Source: Pseudomonadota bacterium (GTDB lineage Bacteria; Pseudomonadota; Gammaproteobacteria; Burkholderiales; JAJZQI01). From it: a DNA stretch of 64,000 bases. The DNA lies in assembly GCA_021851875.1 (NCBI GenBank), contig JAJZQI010000011.1, positions 1 to 64,000 on the forward strand, given 5' to 3'. The stretch's first letter is position 1, and every line of letters starts with the position of its first letter. A program made the position numbers and the translations under genes. The notes below the pieces were generated by a model. That model saw only the letters and a list, made by a program, of their open reading frames with translations, had not been told where the DNA came from and did no database searches. Of this stretch, positions 1 through 6,247 are shown piece by piece.

Positions 1-25
1 GATCTAGAACCACAAAATTAAAGGG

Positions 26-538
26 TTGCCTGAGAACGGTTGTCTCGGCCTGGGTGGCACATCGGTACTTGACTTCGAGTATCAAGCTTATGTGCTGGCA
101 TTCCGTCGATGCCTTGATCAACTGGCATGCGCGCTAGCGGCTTTTTTTAAAAACAAGTACAGCTCTTTCCGAACGCTACCCCACTTCCTTGGACATCGAA
201 AGCCAAGAGAGGTAGCACAGAAGCTCGCCGAGGTTCACGCAAAGCATGTAAATAGTTTCGAATTTGTCCTATCAGAAAGTGGTGTCACTTCGGTGCGTGA
301 TCGCATCGCGCACTACGAATTTGTCCAGGCGGGGTGCTTCAATCTAAGCAGTAGGGGAGTTGTGCTGGTGGGGGGAGGAGAGAATCTGAACTTGCCAGCT
401 GGCACCACAAGAACATTGACCGAAACACTTCAGAGCAAATCCAGTAGCCTTCATCAATGCATTGCTGAAATGATCGAGGTATTTGTTGAAGAAGTAGCAA
501 TTTGGCAGGCTAACAACGGGGCGGAGGTAAGTGCATGA
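26..538 (+). CDS. Cassette 1: hypothetical protein with HEPN-like motif
   Basis: A protein of about 170 residues of unknown function. An in-frame stop at 5-7 means the gene must start after it. The only start-like codon before the conserved-looking part is TTG at 26, which has no properly spaced ribosome site, so the start is uncertain; GTG at 92 is an alternative. Residues near 93-98 read RDRIAH, an R-x4-H arrangement in a largely helical context as found in HEPN RNases. There is no signal peptide or membrane segment. It ends 24 bases before attC site 1. The HEPN idea is inference from one motif. Confidence 0.6.
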   Translation: MPENGCLGLGGTSVLDFEYQAYVLAFRRCLDQLACALAAFFKNKYSSFRTLPHFLGHRKPREVAQKLAEVHAKHVNSFEFVLSESGVTSVRDRIAHYEFVQAGCFNLSSRGVVLVGGGENLNLPAGTTRTLTETLQSKSSSLHQCIAEMIEVFVEEVAIWQANNGAEVSA

Positions 539-562
539 GGCGTTCCTGCATTGTGCGTTGCT

Positions 563-620
563 GCCTAACAAGTCGTTCAAGCGGACTGGCTTCGCCAGCC
601 GCTTAACTCCAACGTTAGGT
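563..620 (+). other. attC site 1 (58 bp)
   Basis: R'' GCCTAAC at 563-569 and R' GTTAGGT at 614-620. The inner boxes GTTCAAGCG and CGCTTAAC pair, and the centre ACTGGCTTCGCCAG folds into a hairpin. This is a short attC of classical form. Confidence 0.93.
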
Positions 621-797
621 TGCTCTTCGTATGCGAGCCACCATTCCTGAAATCTGTATTTCGTCTTTCCGTTGCTCTCGAACCCACACGGCTCGAACCC
701 TGAAACCATGATCCCGTTCGCCGCAGCAAAATCAATCCTGGCCCGCGTCATGTCGGCGAGCATCTTGCAACCTTGCTATCTCTTTCGCTTCGGTCAT
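615..797 (-). pseudogene. Cassette 2: reverse-oriented, frameshifted small gene
   Basis: No plus-strand gene of useful size exists in this 258-bp cassette. On the minus strand an ATG at 797 directly abuts attC site 2, with GGAG eight bases upstream, and encodes MTEAKEIARLQ before the frame closes. One base off, the frame continues from 763 as MLADMTRARIDFAAANGI and runs through the cassette. Removing one G near 764 would join both parts into a protein of about 60 residues before attC site 1. I read this as a reverse-oriented cassette gene broken by one base. The family is not recognised; a sequencing error or chance open frame remain possible. Confidence 0.4.
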
Positions 798-878
798 GCC
801 TAACACTCCATTCAACCCGGACAGTCGCCAGCGTCGCTTCGCGCCGCCGTCGCCTGCCGGTTAATTTCGACGTTAGGT
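798..878 (+). other. attC site 2 (81 bp)
   Basis: R'' GCCTAAC at 798-804, R' GTTAGGT at 872-878, with inner boxes ATTCAACCCGG and CCGGTTAAT. The R'' differs by one base from the complement of the cassette's own first bases (ACCTAAC expected), the only such mismatch in the array. Confidence 0.9.
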
Positions 879-909
879 TTTATTGGCAGCACACTTTTAA
901 GGAGAAATG

Positions 910-1236
910 ATGTCCACCGAAGAATATAGCGACTCAAGTTTTTGGGAAAAAATTAAGGGCTTTGCACTTCAAGCAGGTCGGGAAGTAATAGAAAAAGCTT
1001 TATGGCTTTATTACGCAGCCCAACGCCCAGATACTCCTGCATGGGCCAAAACTATTATTTATGGTGCCTTGGCTTATTTTATTTCTCCGATTGATGCAAT
1101 ACCCGACATAACCCCTGTCGTCGGATATGTTGATGACTTAGGGGCTATTAGCGCAGCCATCGGTATGGTTTCTCTATACATCAATCAAGAGGTCAAAGAC
1201 CAAGCAAAGGCAAAACTTCAAGACTGGTTTGGTTAA
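910..1236 (+). CDS. Cassette 3: DUF1232 (YkvA-like) membrane protein
   Basis: A small protein of about 108 residues with the DUF1232 core: a hydrophobic stretch ending in YFISPIDAIPDITPVVGYVDD, here around residues 55-75, including the SPIDxIPD motif. The family has one or two membrane segments and no assigned biochemical role. ATG codons stand at 907 and 910. AAGGAG at 899-904 is spaced two bases from the first and five from the second, so 910 is the better start. The stop codon abuts attC site 3. DUF1232 genes are commonly chromosomal, and here one is carried as cassette cargo. Confidence 0.85.
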   Translation: MSTEEYSDSSFWEKIKGFALQAGREVIEKALWLYYAAQRPDTPAWAKTIIYGALAYFISPIDAIPDITPVVGYVDDLGAISAAIGMVSLYINQEVKDQAKAKLQDWFG

Positions 1237-1298
1237 CCTAACCCGTCAGTCGAGAGGGACGCCGCAAAAGCGCGGCGCCCCTCACTTTTACGTTATGC
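1236..1298 (+). other. attC site 3 (63 bp)
   Basis: R'' ACCTAAC at 1236-1242 exactly complements the first bases of cassette 3 (GTTAGGT). R' is GTTATGC at 1292-1298, and the centre CGCCGCAAAAGCGCGGCG forms a hairpin. Confidence 0.93.
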
Positions 1299-1322
1299 AT
1301 TTGTGATTGATGGGAGTCTGGT

Positions 1323-1810
1323 TTGAAACACATCGTCTTGATTACCCTTTTTATTTTGGTCACTTCGTTCTCTCAGCGCAGGCGGACGATGATTTTGTAT
1401 TGGTTCAAGGCGATGACGCAAAAATGAAAGCCGCGTTTAAAAAGGCCAAGTCATCGTTAGGTGATTTCTTAAAATTAGTTGATAAGGGCAGAAACAAGGA
1501 CTCGATCTATGGCGCATACGTAAAGATCGAAGACAAGGGGAACATCGAATATCTATGGGTGACGGATCTCCAAAAACATAATGAAGTGTATTACATTGGC
1601 TACGTAATAACCGCCCCGCGACTAGTCAAGAATGTCAAGAACGGAGAAACCATCGGTTTCAAAGTTAAAGATATCTTTGATTGGCAACATTACGACAAGA
1701 CCAAAAACATCACCTATGGGGGGTTTACAACATGCGCGCTAATGAACCCAGAATCCAAAAAGGACAGAGAGTTCATCAAAGAATCTGGGATGCAATGTTC
1801 GACACAGTGA
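1323..1810 (+). pseudogene. Cassette 4: DUF2314 (YegJ-like) gene with frameshifted signal peptide
   Basis: From about 1377 the frame encodes a DUF2314-type domain (KAKSSLGDFLKLVDKG, then IEYLWVTDL, then IGFKVKDIFDW). Upstream, a TTG at 1323, six bases after GGGAG, starts a good signal peptide, LKHIVLITLFILVTSFS, but in a different frame. The frames would join as ...VTSFSAQADDDF if one TC were missing from the (TC)3 run at 1369-1374, so the gene looks frameshifted by a two-base slip in this repeat. The alternative start ATG 1310 keeps the domain open but gives no signal peptide. The family usually has a secreted or lipoprotein N-terminus, and its function is unknown. Confidence 0.7.
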
Positions 1811-1813
1811 ATT

Positions 1814-1872
1814 GCATAACCCGGCATTCAAGCGGGACGCGCTGAAGCGCGCCCCTTAATTTTGCGTTAGAG
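1814..1872 (+). other. attC site 4 (59 bp)
   Basis: R'' GCATAAC at 1814-1820 complements the start of cassette 4 (GTTATGC). R' is GTTAGAG at 1866-1872. The inner boxes ATTCAAGCGGG and CCCCTTAAT and the hairpin GCGCGCTGAAGCGCGC are visible. Confidence 0.93.
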
Positions 1873-1878
1873 GTATCA

Positions 1879-2460
1879 ATGAACGAATTGTCGCTGGAAG
1901 AACGAGTGAACCTGTGGCAGATGCTACACGCACTCGACTGCTTTCAGCACGTCGACCGGGTTTGTTCTTTTATTCAAGAAAATGCGATTACTAACGGACA
2001 CCCTCTATACCATTCTCTACTCACTTCGTTGTACGTCCTATACGGACGCCCTTTCAAAAAATCACATGGCGTAGGGCGCCTGCCCGATGACATCGTTCCC
2101 AAAGAACTGCGTCATATCCACGATGATCTGATACTTCACCGCGACAAGATATTTGCGCACACGGACGTAAATGGGATATGGGAGGAAGAGGATATGAACC
2201 TAAACCAAGTCGAACTCACCGTTGAAAATGGTTTCTGCAGCTGGCGTATTCGAACTGTTCAGCCAATGCCGGAGAGGGTCAAGGAGTTTCAAACCTTATG
2301 CGCGGAGCTGGTGAAAAAAGTCGAATACCATATCAACAAACTCAACAGGAAGATTGGAAGGTGCGTGCCACACACCAATGGCATCTATCGACTTGTTCTT
2401 GACAAAAATGCCCCCGTCGCTTTCGAACCAGAGCAAAACTATGGTGACGGCAACCTCTAA
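1879..2460 (+). CDS. Cassette 5: hypothetical protein with HEPN-like motif
   Basis: A 193-residue soluble protein with ATG six bases after attC site 4 and a weak GAGG upstream. Residues around 100-125 read LRHIHDDLILHRDKIFAHTD, containing R-D-K-I-F-A-H, the R-x5-H pattern that many HEPN-type helical bundle proteins have at the end of a long helix. The C-terminal third carries charged helices and a tail rich in P, N and G. The stop codon lies inside the R'' box of attC site 5, so the gene fills its cassette. The specific family is not recognised; RNase or nucleotide-binding activity is inference. Confidence 0.75.
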   Translation: MNELSLEERVNLWQMLHALDCFQHVDRVCSFIQENAITNGHPLYHSLLTSLYVLYGRPFKKSHGVGRLPDDIVPKELRHIHDDLILHRDKIFAHTDVNGIWEEEDMNLNQVELTVENGFCSWRIRTVQPMPERVKEFQTLCAELVKKVEYHINKLNRKIGRCVPHTNGIYRLVLDKNAPVAFEPEQNYGDGNL

Positions 2461-2535
2461 CCCATCCATCAACCCGGACTGGCTTACAGCGGGCTTCGCC
2501 CGCCTCCAGCCAGCCGGTTATGTCAGACGTTAGGG
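2455..2535 (+). other. attC site 5 (81 bp)
   Basis: R'' CTCTAAC at 2455-2461 complements the start of cassette 5 (GTTAGAG). R' is GTTAGGG at 2529-2535. A long central stem, CTGGCTTACAGCGGGC paired with GCCCGCCTCCAGCCAG, is present. Confidence 0.93.
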
Positions 2536-2551
2536 CAAACTGGAGATTTGC

Positions 2552-3199
2552 ATGGTCGAAAAAAAACATACCGCAGCCTTTAATTGCACGCATTGCGGCA
2601 ATAAAGCTCCGATGCAAATAGTTGCTGAATATAGCCGCATTCGGAATCACGATCACGAAGAATCAGGAATGTCTTGGGACGAAGGAAACTTCTGGGAAAT
2701 CCTTGAATGTCCCGCATGTAACAGCATTCTTTTCAGAAAAGGTTACTGGCATGACTATCTCACCGATGAAGGGGCCGAATATGAAATTCTTTACCCCAAC
2801 GGCCCACAAACAATTCGCGGATTACCGCAACAAATCTCTAAATCATACGAAGCTGCACAAAGAGTAAAGGCGATTGATTCAAATGCATTCGCAGTACTTC
2901 TTGGTAGAGTTCTTGACCTTGTGTGCATTGACAAGAGTGCGGATGGAAAGGATTTATTTGAACGCCTAGAGGACATAGCCAAGAAGGGCATCATGCCGCA
3001 ACAACTTTCCGACATGGCTCACGCTCTTCGGCATCTTAGAAATATTGGCGCACACGCTAATCTTGGGGAGCTTACTCCAGCAGAAGTGCCCATTCTTGAA
3101 GGGCTCAGCAAAGCCATACTTGAGTATGTTTACTCTGCGCCCGCTCTTGTTCAACTTGTGCAATCTAAGATCGATGCGCTCAAAGCAAAAAAGCCCTAA
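2552..3199 (+). CDS. Cassette 6: zinc-ribbon DUF4145 protein
   Basis: A 215-residue protein whose first 60 residues hold two CxxC pairs (CTHCGNKAP and CPACNSILF), a likely zinc ribbon. The C-terminal half matches DUF4145, with AHALRHLRNIGAHANLGE (R-N-I-G-A-H, an R-x4-H motif) followed by the typical closing helix. DUF4145 is related to HEPN domains and occurs in restriction and abortive-infection loci, which suggests a defence role; that role is inferred. ATG 2552 is preceded by ACTGGAG. The stop lies within attC site 6. Confidence 0.85.
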   Translation: MVEKKHTAAFNCTHCGNKAPMQIVAEYSRIRNHDHEESGMSWDEGNFWEILECPACNSILFRKGYWHDYLTDEGAEYEILYPNGPQTIRGLPQQISKSYEAAQRVKAIDSNAFAVLLGRVLDLVCIDKSADGKDLFERLEDIAKKGIMPQQLSDMAHALRHLRNIGAHANLGELTPAEVPILEGLSKAILEYVYSAPALVQLVQSKIDALKAKKP

Positions 3200-3271
3200 C
3201 CCTGCGCTCGAGTTCGCCCCCTTCGGGGGCTGGGACGCGCCTACGGCGCGCCCCTCAGCTACACGTTGGGG
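3194..3271 (+). other. attC site 6 (78 bp)
   Basis: R'' CCCTAAC at 3194-3200 complements the start of cassette 6. R' is the atypical GTTGGGG at 3265-3271, copied faithfully by the R'' of the next cassette. Two hairpins (CGCCCCCTTCGGGGGC and GACGCGCCTACGGCGCG) fill the centre. Confidence 0.92.
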
Positions 3272-3322
3272 GTCTTAATCCGTGTGCTTGCCGTTCGCGC
3301 CGAACCACTATGAGAGAGAATC

Positions 3323-3646
3323 ATGGATTTTGAGAGACTAGAAAAAGTCCTTGCCAGTGTGGAGTTTGCGCTATCCGAAAATGCTGAGCGGTTTCTGGAA
3401 ATAGAGGCAATGCTGAGCGCGCACCGTTTTCTCATTGAACAGGCATACGCAAACGCATTTCTCGGGAACCAGGATGGCTTTGATAAATTCATGGCCGGCG
3501 TCCTAGAGAAGACACGAGGGAAATCAACCTCCTCGGCACCGATGACAGAGGATGAAAAAACCGAAATAACCGTTCGTGTCGCCACTCATTTAGCGCGCTT
3601 CGGAGAGTCCGTAAAGCGTCGTCTTCGTGAGGGGCCTTCGCCTTAA
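3323..3646 (+). CDS. Cassette 7: hypothetical helical protein
   Basis: A 107-residue protein, acidic and almost wholly helical in appearance: heptad-like runs across residues 1-45, a short S/T-rich linker around 65-75, and a basic C-terminus (RFGESVKRRLREG). GAGAG stands seven bases before ATG 3323. No cysteines, signal peptide or membrane segment are present. The 51 bases before the start and 62 after the stop hold no other gene. Family not recognised; a small coiled-coil or DNA-associated protein is possible. Confidence 0.65.
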   Translation: MDFERLEKVLASVEFALSENAERFLEIEAMLSAHRFLIEQAYANAFLGNQDGFDKFMAGVLEKTRGKSTSSAPMTEDEKTEITVRVATHLARFGESVKRRLREGPSP

Positions 3647-3708
3647 CTATTGCTGGCCCCTCTGATCCAATTACTTTCATACAAACCCCCTCGTTCATGG
3701 CCACACAC

Positions 3709-3789
3709 CCCCAACAAGCGCTTCGAGCGGGACCGTCCAACAGCGTGCTTCGCCCGCTGCCGGCCGGCCCCTCAAGCTAAACGTTAGAA
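3709..3789 (+). other. attC site 7 (81 bp)
   Basis: R'' CCCCAAC at 3709-3715 is the exact complement of the atypical GTTGGGG that starts cassette 7. R' is GTTAGAA at 3783-3789. The central stem GCGTGCTTCGCCCGC is imperfect. Confidence 0.92.
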
Positions 3790-3796
3790 GTCTCCA

Positions 3797-4267
3797 ATGT
3801 CCACATCTGAATTATTTGATCTACTAAAAGCTGCCCAGCGAATCGCGCTAGAAAAGCACGGCGTCTCCAATATTTTGCAGCCGGGAGTCATCAAAGAGCT
3901 GATGATGGCTGAAATCCTTGGGCACGACTTAGTGCCCCAAAAAGACTCGGCCGATGCTACGGACAAAGACGGAAATTCCTACGAGTACTTAGCCAGCATT
4001 AGACGGGTAAACGTCACTACAAACAAGGGCTGTAGTTTCCAAATGGACCGGGTCACACCGAACAATCTGAACCGTGTAACCAGGAACAAGGCATTTTACT
4101 TCGGCATATTTAAAGATCACCTTGAAGTTGATGAAATTTGGAAAGTTGAGATTCCAGTTGTTCTTGCAGAAGTAAAACGGCAATTAGAGAAATGCAAGAA
4201 TGACATTGCTCATGTGAATTTCTTGCTTAAGTGGCTTGAAGAAAATGGCTCGAAGGTATTTCCATGA
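3797..4267 (+). CDS. Cassette 8: hypothetical, possible PD-(D/E)xK-like nuclease
   Basis: A 156-residue soluble protein starting at ATG 3797. The first 45 residues are helical and include IKELMMAEILGHDLV. Then comes DSADATDKDGNSYEYLAS, where an acidic residue is followed 10-15 residues later by E-x-L on a predicted strand, a layout like restriction-endonuclease folds but with leucine in place of the usual lysine. After that, MDRVTPNNLNRVTRNKAFYFGIF resembles the substrate-contacting loops of such proteins. I infer a nuclease-like fold at low confidence. The lost lysine could mean a degenerate active site or a wrong assignment. Confidence 0.7.
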   Translation: MSTSELFDLLKAAQRIALEKHGVSNILQPGVIKELMMAEILGHDLVPQKDSADATDKDGNSYEYLASIRRVNVTTNKGCSFQMDRVTPNNLNRVTRNKAFYFGIFKDHLEVDEIWKVEIPVVLAEVKRQLEKCKNDIAHVNFLLKWLEENGSKVFP

Positions 4268-4271
4268 AAAC

Positions 4272-4343
4272 TTCTAACAATTCATTCCAGCGGACTGTCA
4301 AAAAGCTGCGCTTTTCGCCACCCGCCGAATTCAAACGTTATGC
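4272..4343 (+). other. attC site 8 (72 bp)
   Basis: R'' TTCTAAC at 4272-4278 complements the start of cassette 8 (GTTAGAA). R' is GTTATGC at 4337-4343. This R' contains the ATG (4340) used by the next cassette gene. Confidence 0.92.
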
Positions 4344-4852
4344 CGCTTGATCTCGACATCAAGGTCTCCGACGTTATTGCAGCCATTGCATTGCTGATCT
4401 CCGTTCTCTCGGCGATCTACGCACGCGGGCAAAGGATAGCTGCAGAGCGGGCCAATCTCATTGCGGTTCGCGAAAGCCGCCGCCCGTTGCGGCTGCAGGT
4501 GTTCCACTCAATGCATCACTTCTCGAAGTACTGTTCGACGTACTGGACGCTTTATCACATGGGCGACGTAAACCGAAGCCGGGAGCTTACGGAGCGCATT
4601 GATACGTTCAAGTGGGAAATCGAGCAGCACGGACATCTGGACATGCCGGATGTTGAAGAGAAAGCCAAAGCCTTCGTCAATGGCGCGTGGAAGCTCCAGA
4701 GGCTGGTCGACCGCATTGCCGGCGGGCAGAACAATCCGCATGATCGTGAGTACGCCACCGCCGAGGAAAATGCGGAGGGGCTCGTAGACTGGTTCGCAAA
4801 GGAAAACCGTGAACTCAGGGCTCTCTTCCAGCCATACTTGGGTGCGGCATAA
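4340..4852 (+). CDS. Cassette 9: hypothetical membrane-anchored protein
   Basis: A 170-residue protein with one N-terminal membrane helix (VIAAIALLISVLSAIYA, around residues 11-27) followed by a basic stop-transfer segment and a cytoplasmic helical domain of about 130 residues. The ATG is part of the recombination box GTTATGC of attC site 8, so there is no room for a cassette-encoded ribosome site. Translation must rely on the preceding attC sequence or be leaderless. The stop overlaps the R'' of attC site 9. I do not recognise a function. Confidence 0.75.
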   Translation: MPLDLDIKVSDVIAAIALLISVLSAIYARGQRIAAERANLIAVRESRRPLRLQVFHSMHHFSKYCSTYWTLYHMGDVNRSRELTERIDTFKWEIEQHGHLDMPDVEEKAKAFVNGAWKLQRLVDRIAGGQNNPHDREYATAEENAEGLVDWFAKENRELRALFQPYLGAA

Positions 4853-4933
4853 CATGGCGCTCAACCTCGCTCCCTTCGGTCGCTGGACGCTGCGCGATAA
4901 AGCCGCGCAGCGCCGGTTAGCTCTACGTTAGAC
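4847..4933 (+). other. attC site 9 (87 bp)
   Basis: R'' GCATAAC at 4847-4853 complements the start of cassette 9 (GTTATGC). R' is GTTAGAC at 4927-4933. It is the longest attC in the window and has two internal stems. Confidence 0.92.
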
Positions 4934-4945
4934 GGCAACAGCACC

Positions 4946-5545
4946 ATGAGCAACGATTCTGACAATCTGAAAAACAGTAATGCCCTTCCCGGCTATCGGG
5001 AAGTGGATGAACTCCTGCACGAAGGTGAAAAAGAGGCACAAAGGCGCTTTGGCGTAGAAGGCTTCTGGAACATCCACAACCTCAATGCCATGTTCCACGA
5101 GACCATTCCACCCAACCTTGCCGCTTTCATTGAGGGCTTACCATTTTTCTTCATCGCGACTGCAAACACCAAAGGCGAGTGCGATTGCAGCTTTCGTGGT
5201 CGTGAGCACGATGTGTCCGGACGTCCATACCCATTAGTAAAGGTCATTGATAACAAAACGTTGGTTTTTCCAGACTATCGCGGCAACAAGCTGTACAACT
5301 CACTGGGAAACATCATCGTAAATGGACACATCGGGATATTGTTCATTGATTTCCAGTCTCGCACCCGTGCACGCGTGAATGGACGAGCGGAAATCATCGA
5401 AGGCCCGACCGCCTATTCAGATATTTGGCCTCTCGCTCAACGGCACATCAAAGTCACGGCAGAGCAGGTTTACGGCAATTGCAAGGCCCGTATCCCAAGA
5501 ATGACTCTTGTGCCCCCTACAGACAGTGAATTTCATGATGAGTAA
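4946..5545 (+). CDS. Cassette 10: pyridoxamine 5'-phosphate oxidase-like flavoprotein
   Basis: A 199-residue protein with the split-barrel FMN-binding fold of the pyridoxamine-phosphate-oxidase-related family. Visible signs are the strand FFFIATANTKGECDCSFRG around residue 68, then LVFPDYRGNKLYNSLGNI with the typical glycine/asparagine turn, then HIGILFIDFQSRTRARVNGRAEI. Members of this subgroup are general FMN- or F420-linked oxidoreductases, often called pyridoxamine-5'-phosphate-oxidase-related proteins, and true PdxH activity is unlikely. ATG 4946 follows attC site 9 by 12 bases. It is a metabolic or detoxification cargo gene, substrate unknown. Confidence 0.85.
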   Translation: MSNDSDNLKNSNALPGYREVDELLHEGEKEAQRRFGVEGFWNIHNLNAMFHETIPPNLAAFIEGLPFFFIATANTKGECDCSFRGREHDVSGRPYPLVKVIDNKTLVFPDYRGNKLYNSLGNIIVNGHIGILFIDFQSRTRARVNGRAEIIEGPTAYSDIWPLAQRHIKVTAEQVYGNCKARIPRMTLVPPTDSEFHDE

Positions 5546-5547
5546 CC

Positions 5548-5620
5548 GTCTAACATTGCGCTCCAGAGGGACAGGCCAAAAGCTGCGCTTTTGTCCTGCC
5601 CCTGAGCTTGAACGTTAGAC
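5548..5620 (+). other. attC site 10 (73 bp)
   Basis: R'' GTCTAAC at 5548-5554 complements the start of cassette 10. R' is GTTAGAC at 5614-5620. The stem GGACAGGCCAAAAGC pairs with GCTTTTGTCCTGCC. This is the last attC seen. Confidence 0.92.
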
Positions 5621-5627
5621 AAATCCT

Positions 5628-6218
5628 ATGACTCTGCGAACACTCCTAGCGACACTAATTGGCTTTCTGTGGTTTGCGACCGCACACGCAACTGATAGCG
5701 TTGCAGGCATATGGTCCTCTGAATTAAGAAGCAAGGGTGGTCTGGGATCACGAATGGTTCTGTCCGCTGATGGGACAGTCACTTACACGTTTGGGGCACT
5801 TGTCGATTTCAAGTATGAGGTCAAGGGAAACAAAATCACGACAACACTTCTTCATTCTGGGCAGACTGTCCCTGGTGAAGTATCAGTACAAGAGTTCAAC
5901 ATCGAGGGCGATACATTAATCATTGATCCAAATGACCCCGAGAAAAAACAAGTTATGAAGCGGGTCGGGAAGCAATATCCTACGGCCCATCCTATAGTAG
6001 GCGAGTGGACATACAAGCACTACACAGGAGGCCCGGCATATATGCGCTACGCTCGGTCTGGCATTGTCGAGTTAAGCGTCCCCTTTCAGTCATTGCTAGG
6101 AAAATACCGCCTCAACAAAAATATAATTGAATTCGAGCTACAAGGACAAAATCCGGTGATGAATAAAATCCTTTATTCAAAAAGCTCCATAGTGCTCACT
6201 GACGACAGTGGCAAGTAA
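5628..6218 (+). CDS. Cassette 11: secreted hypothetical protein
   Basis: A 196-residue protein with a signal peptide (MTLRTLLATLIGFLWFATAHA, cleavage after residue 21). The mature part appears to hold two beta-rich repeats, each opening with a G-x-W motif (AGIWSSE near residue 26 and VGEWTYKH near 126), which suggests a lipocalin-like or similar small barrel. An R'' box GTCTAAC should follow the stop, but only AGTAACAAAACC appears before the inverted repeat of the RAYT unit at 6230. The cassette therefore lacks its recombination site and should be locked in place. Function unknown. Confidence 0.75.
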   Translation: MTLRTLLATLIGFLWFATAHATDSVAGIWSSELRSKGGLGSRMVLSADGTVTYTFGALVDFKYEVKGNKITTTLLHSGQTVPGEVSVQEFNIEGDTLIIDPNDPEKKQVMKRVGKQYPTAHPIVGEWTYKHYTGGPAYMRYARSGIVELSVPFQSLLGKYRLNKNIIEFELQGQNPVMNKILYSKSSIVLTDDSGK

Positions 6219-6229
6219 CAAAACCATCG

Positions 6230-6247
6230 GGGTCAGGCCTTACATTT
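6230..6247 (+). repeat. Left inverted repeat of RAYT element
   Basis: Perfect complement of 7167-7184. The transposase stop codon (TGA on the minus strand, 6247-6249) overlaps its last base. Confidence 0.9.

Larger units (their letters stand above)
1..6220 (+). mobile_element. Integron gene-cassette array (distal part)
   Basis: A run of eleven short genes, ten of them followed by an imperfect palindrome that begins RYYYAAC and ends GTTRRRY, the layout of integron attC sites. Cassettes are excised and inserted by a tyrosine recombinase acting at the G/TT of the right-hand box. The first seven bases of each complete cassette are the reverse complement of its own R'' box in eight of nine cases (cassette 2 has one mismatch), including the unusual pair GTTGGGG/CCCCAAC of cassette 7. 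Cassette 1 is cut by the window start, and no integrase or attI is seen, so the platform should lie to the left. Cassette junctions fall at 614/615, 872/873, 1292/1293, 1866/1867, 2529/2530, 3265/3266, 3783/3784, 4337/4338, 4927/4928 and 5614/5615. Confidence 0.93.

Noticed and set aside
1-6230. Integron integrase gene within the window
   Set aside because: No tyrosine recombinase frame is present on either strand; the array start lies outside the window.
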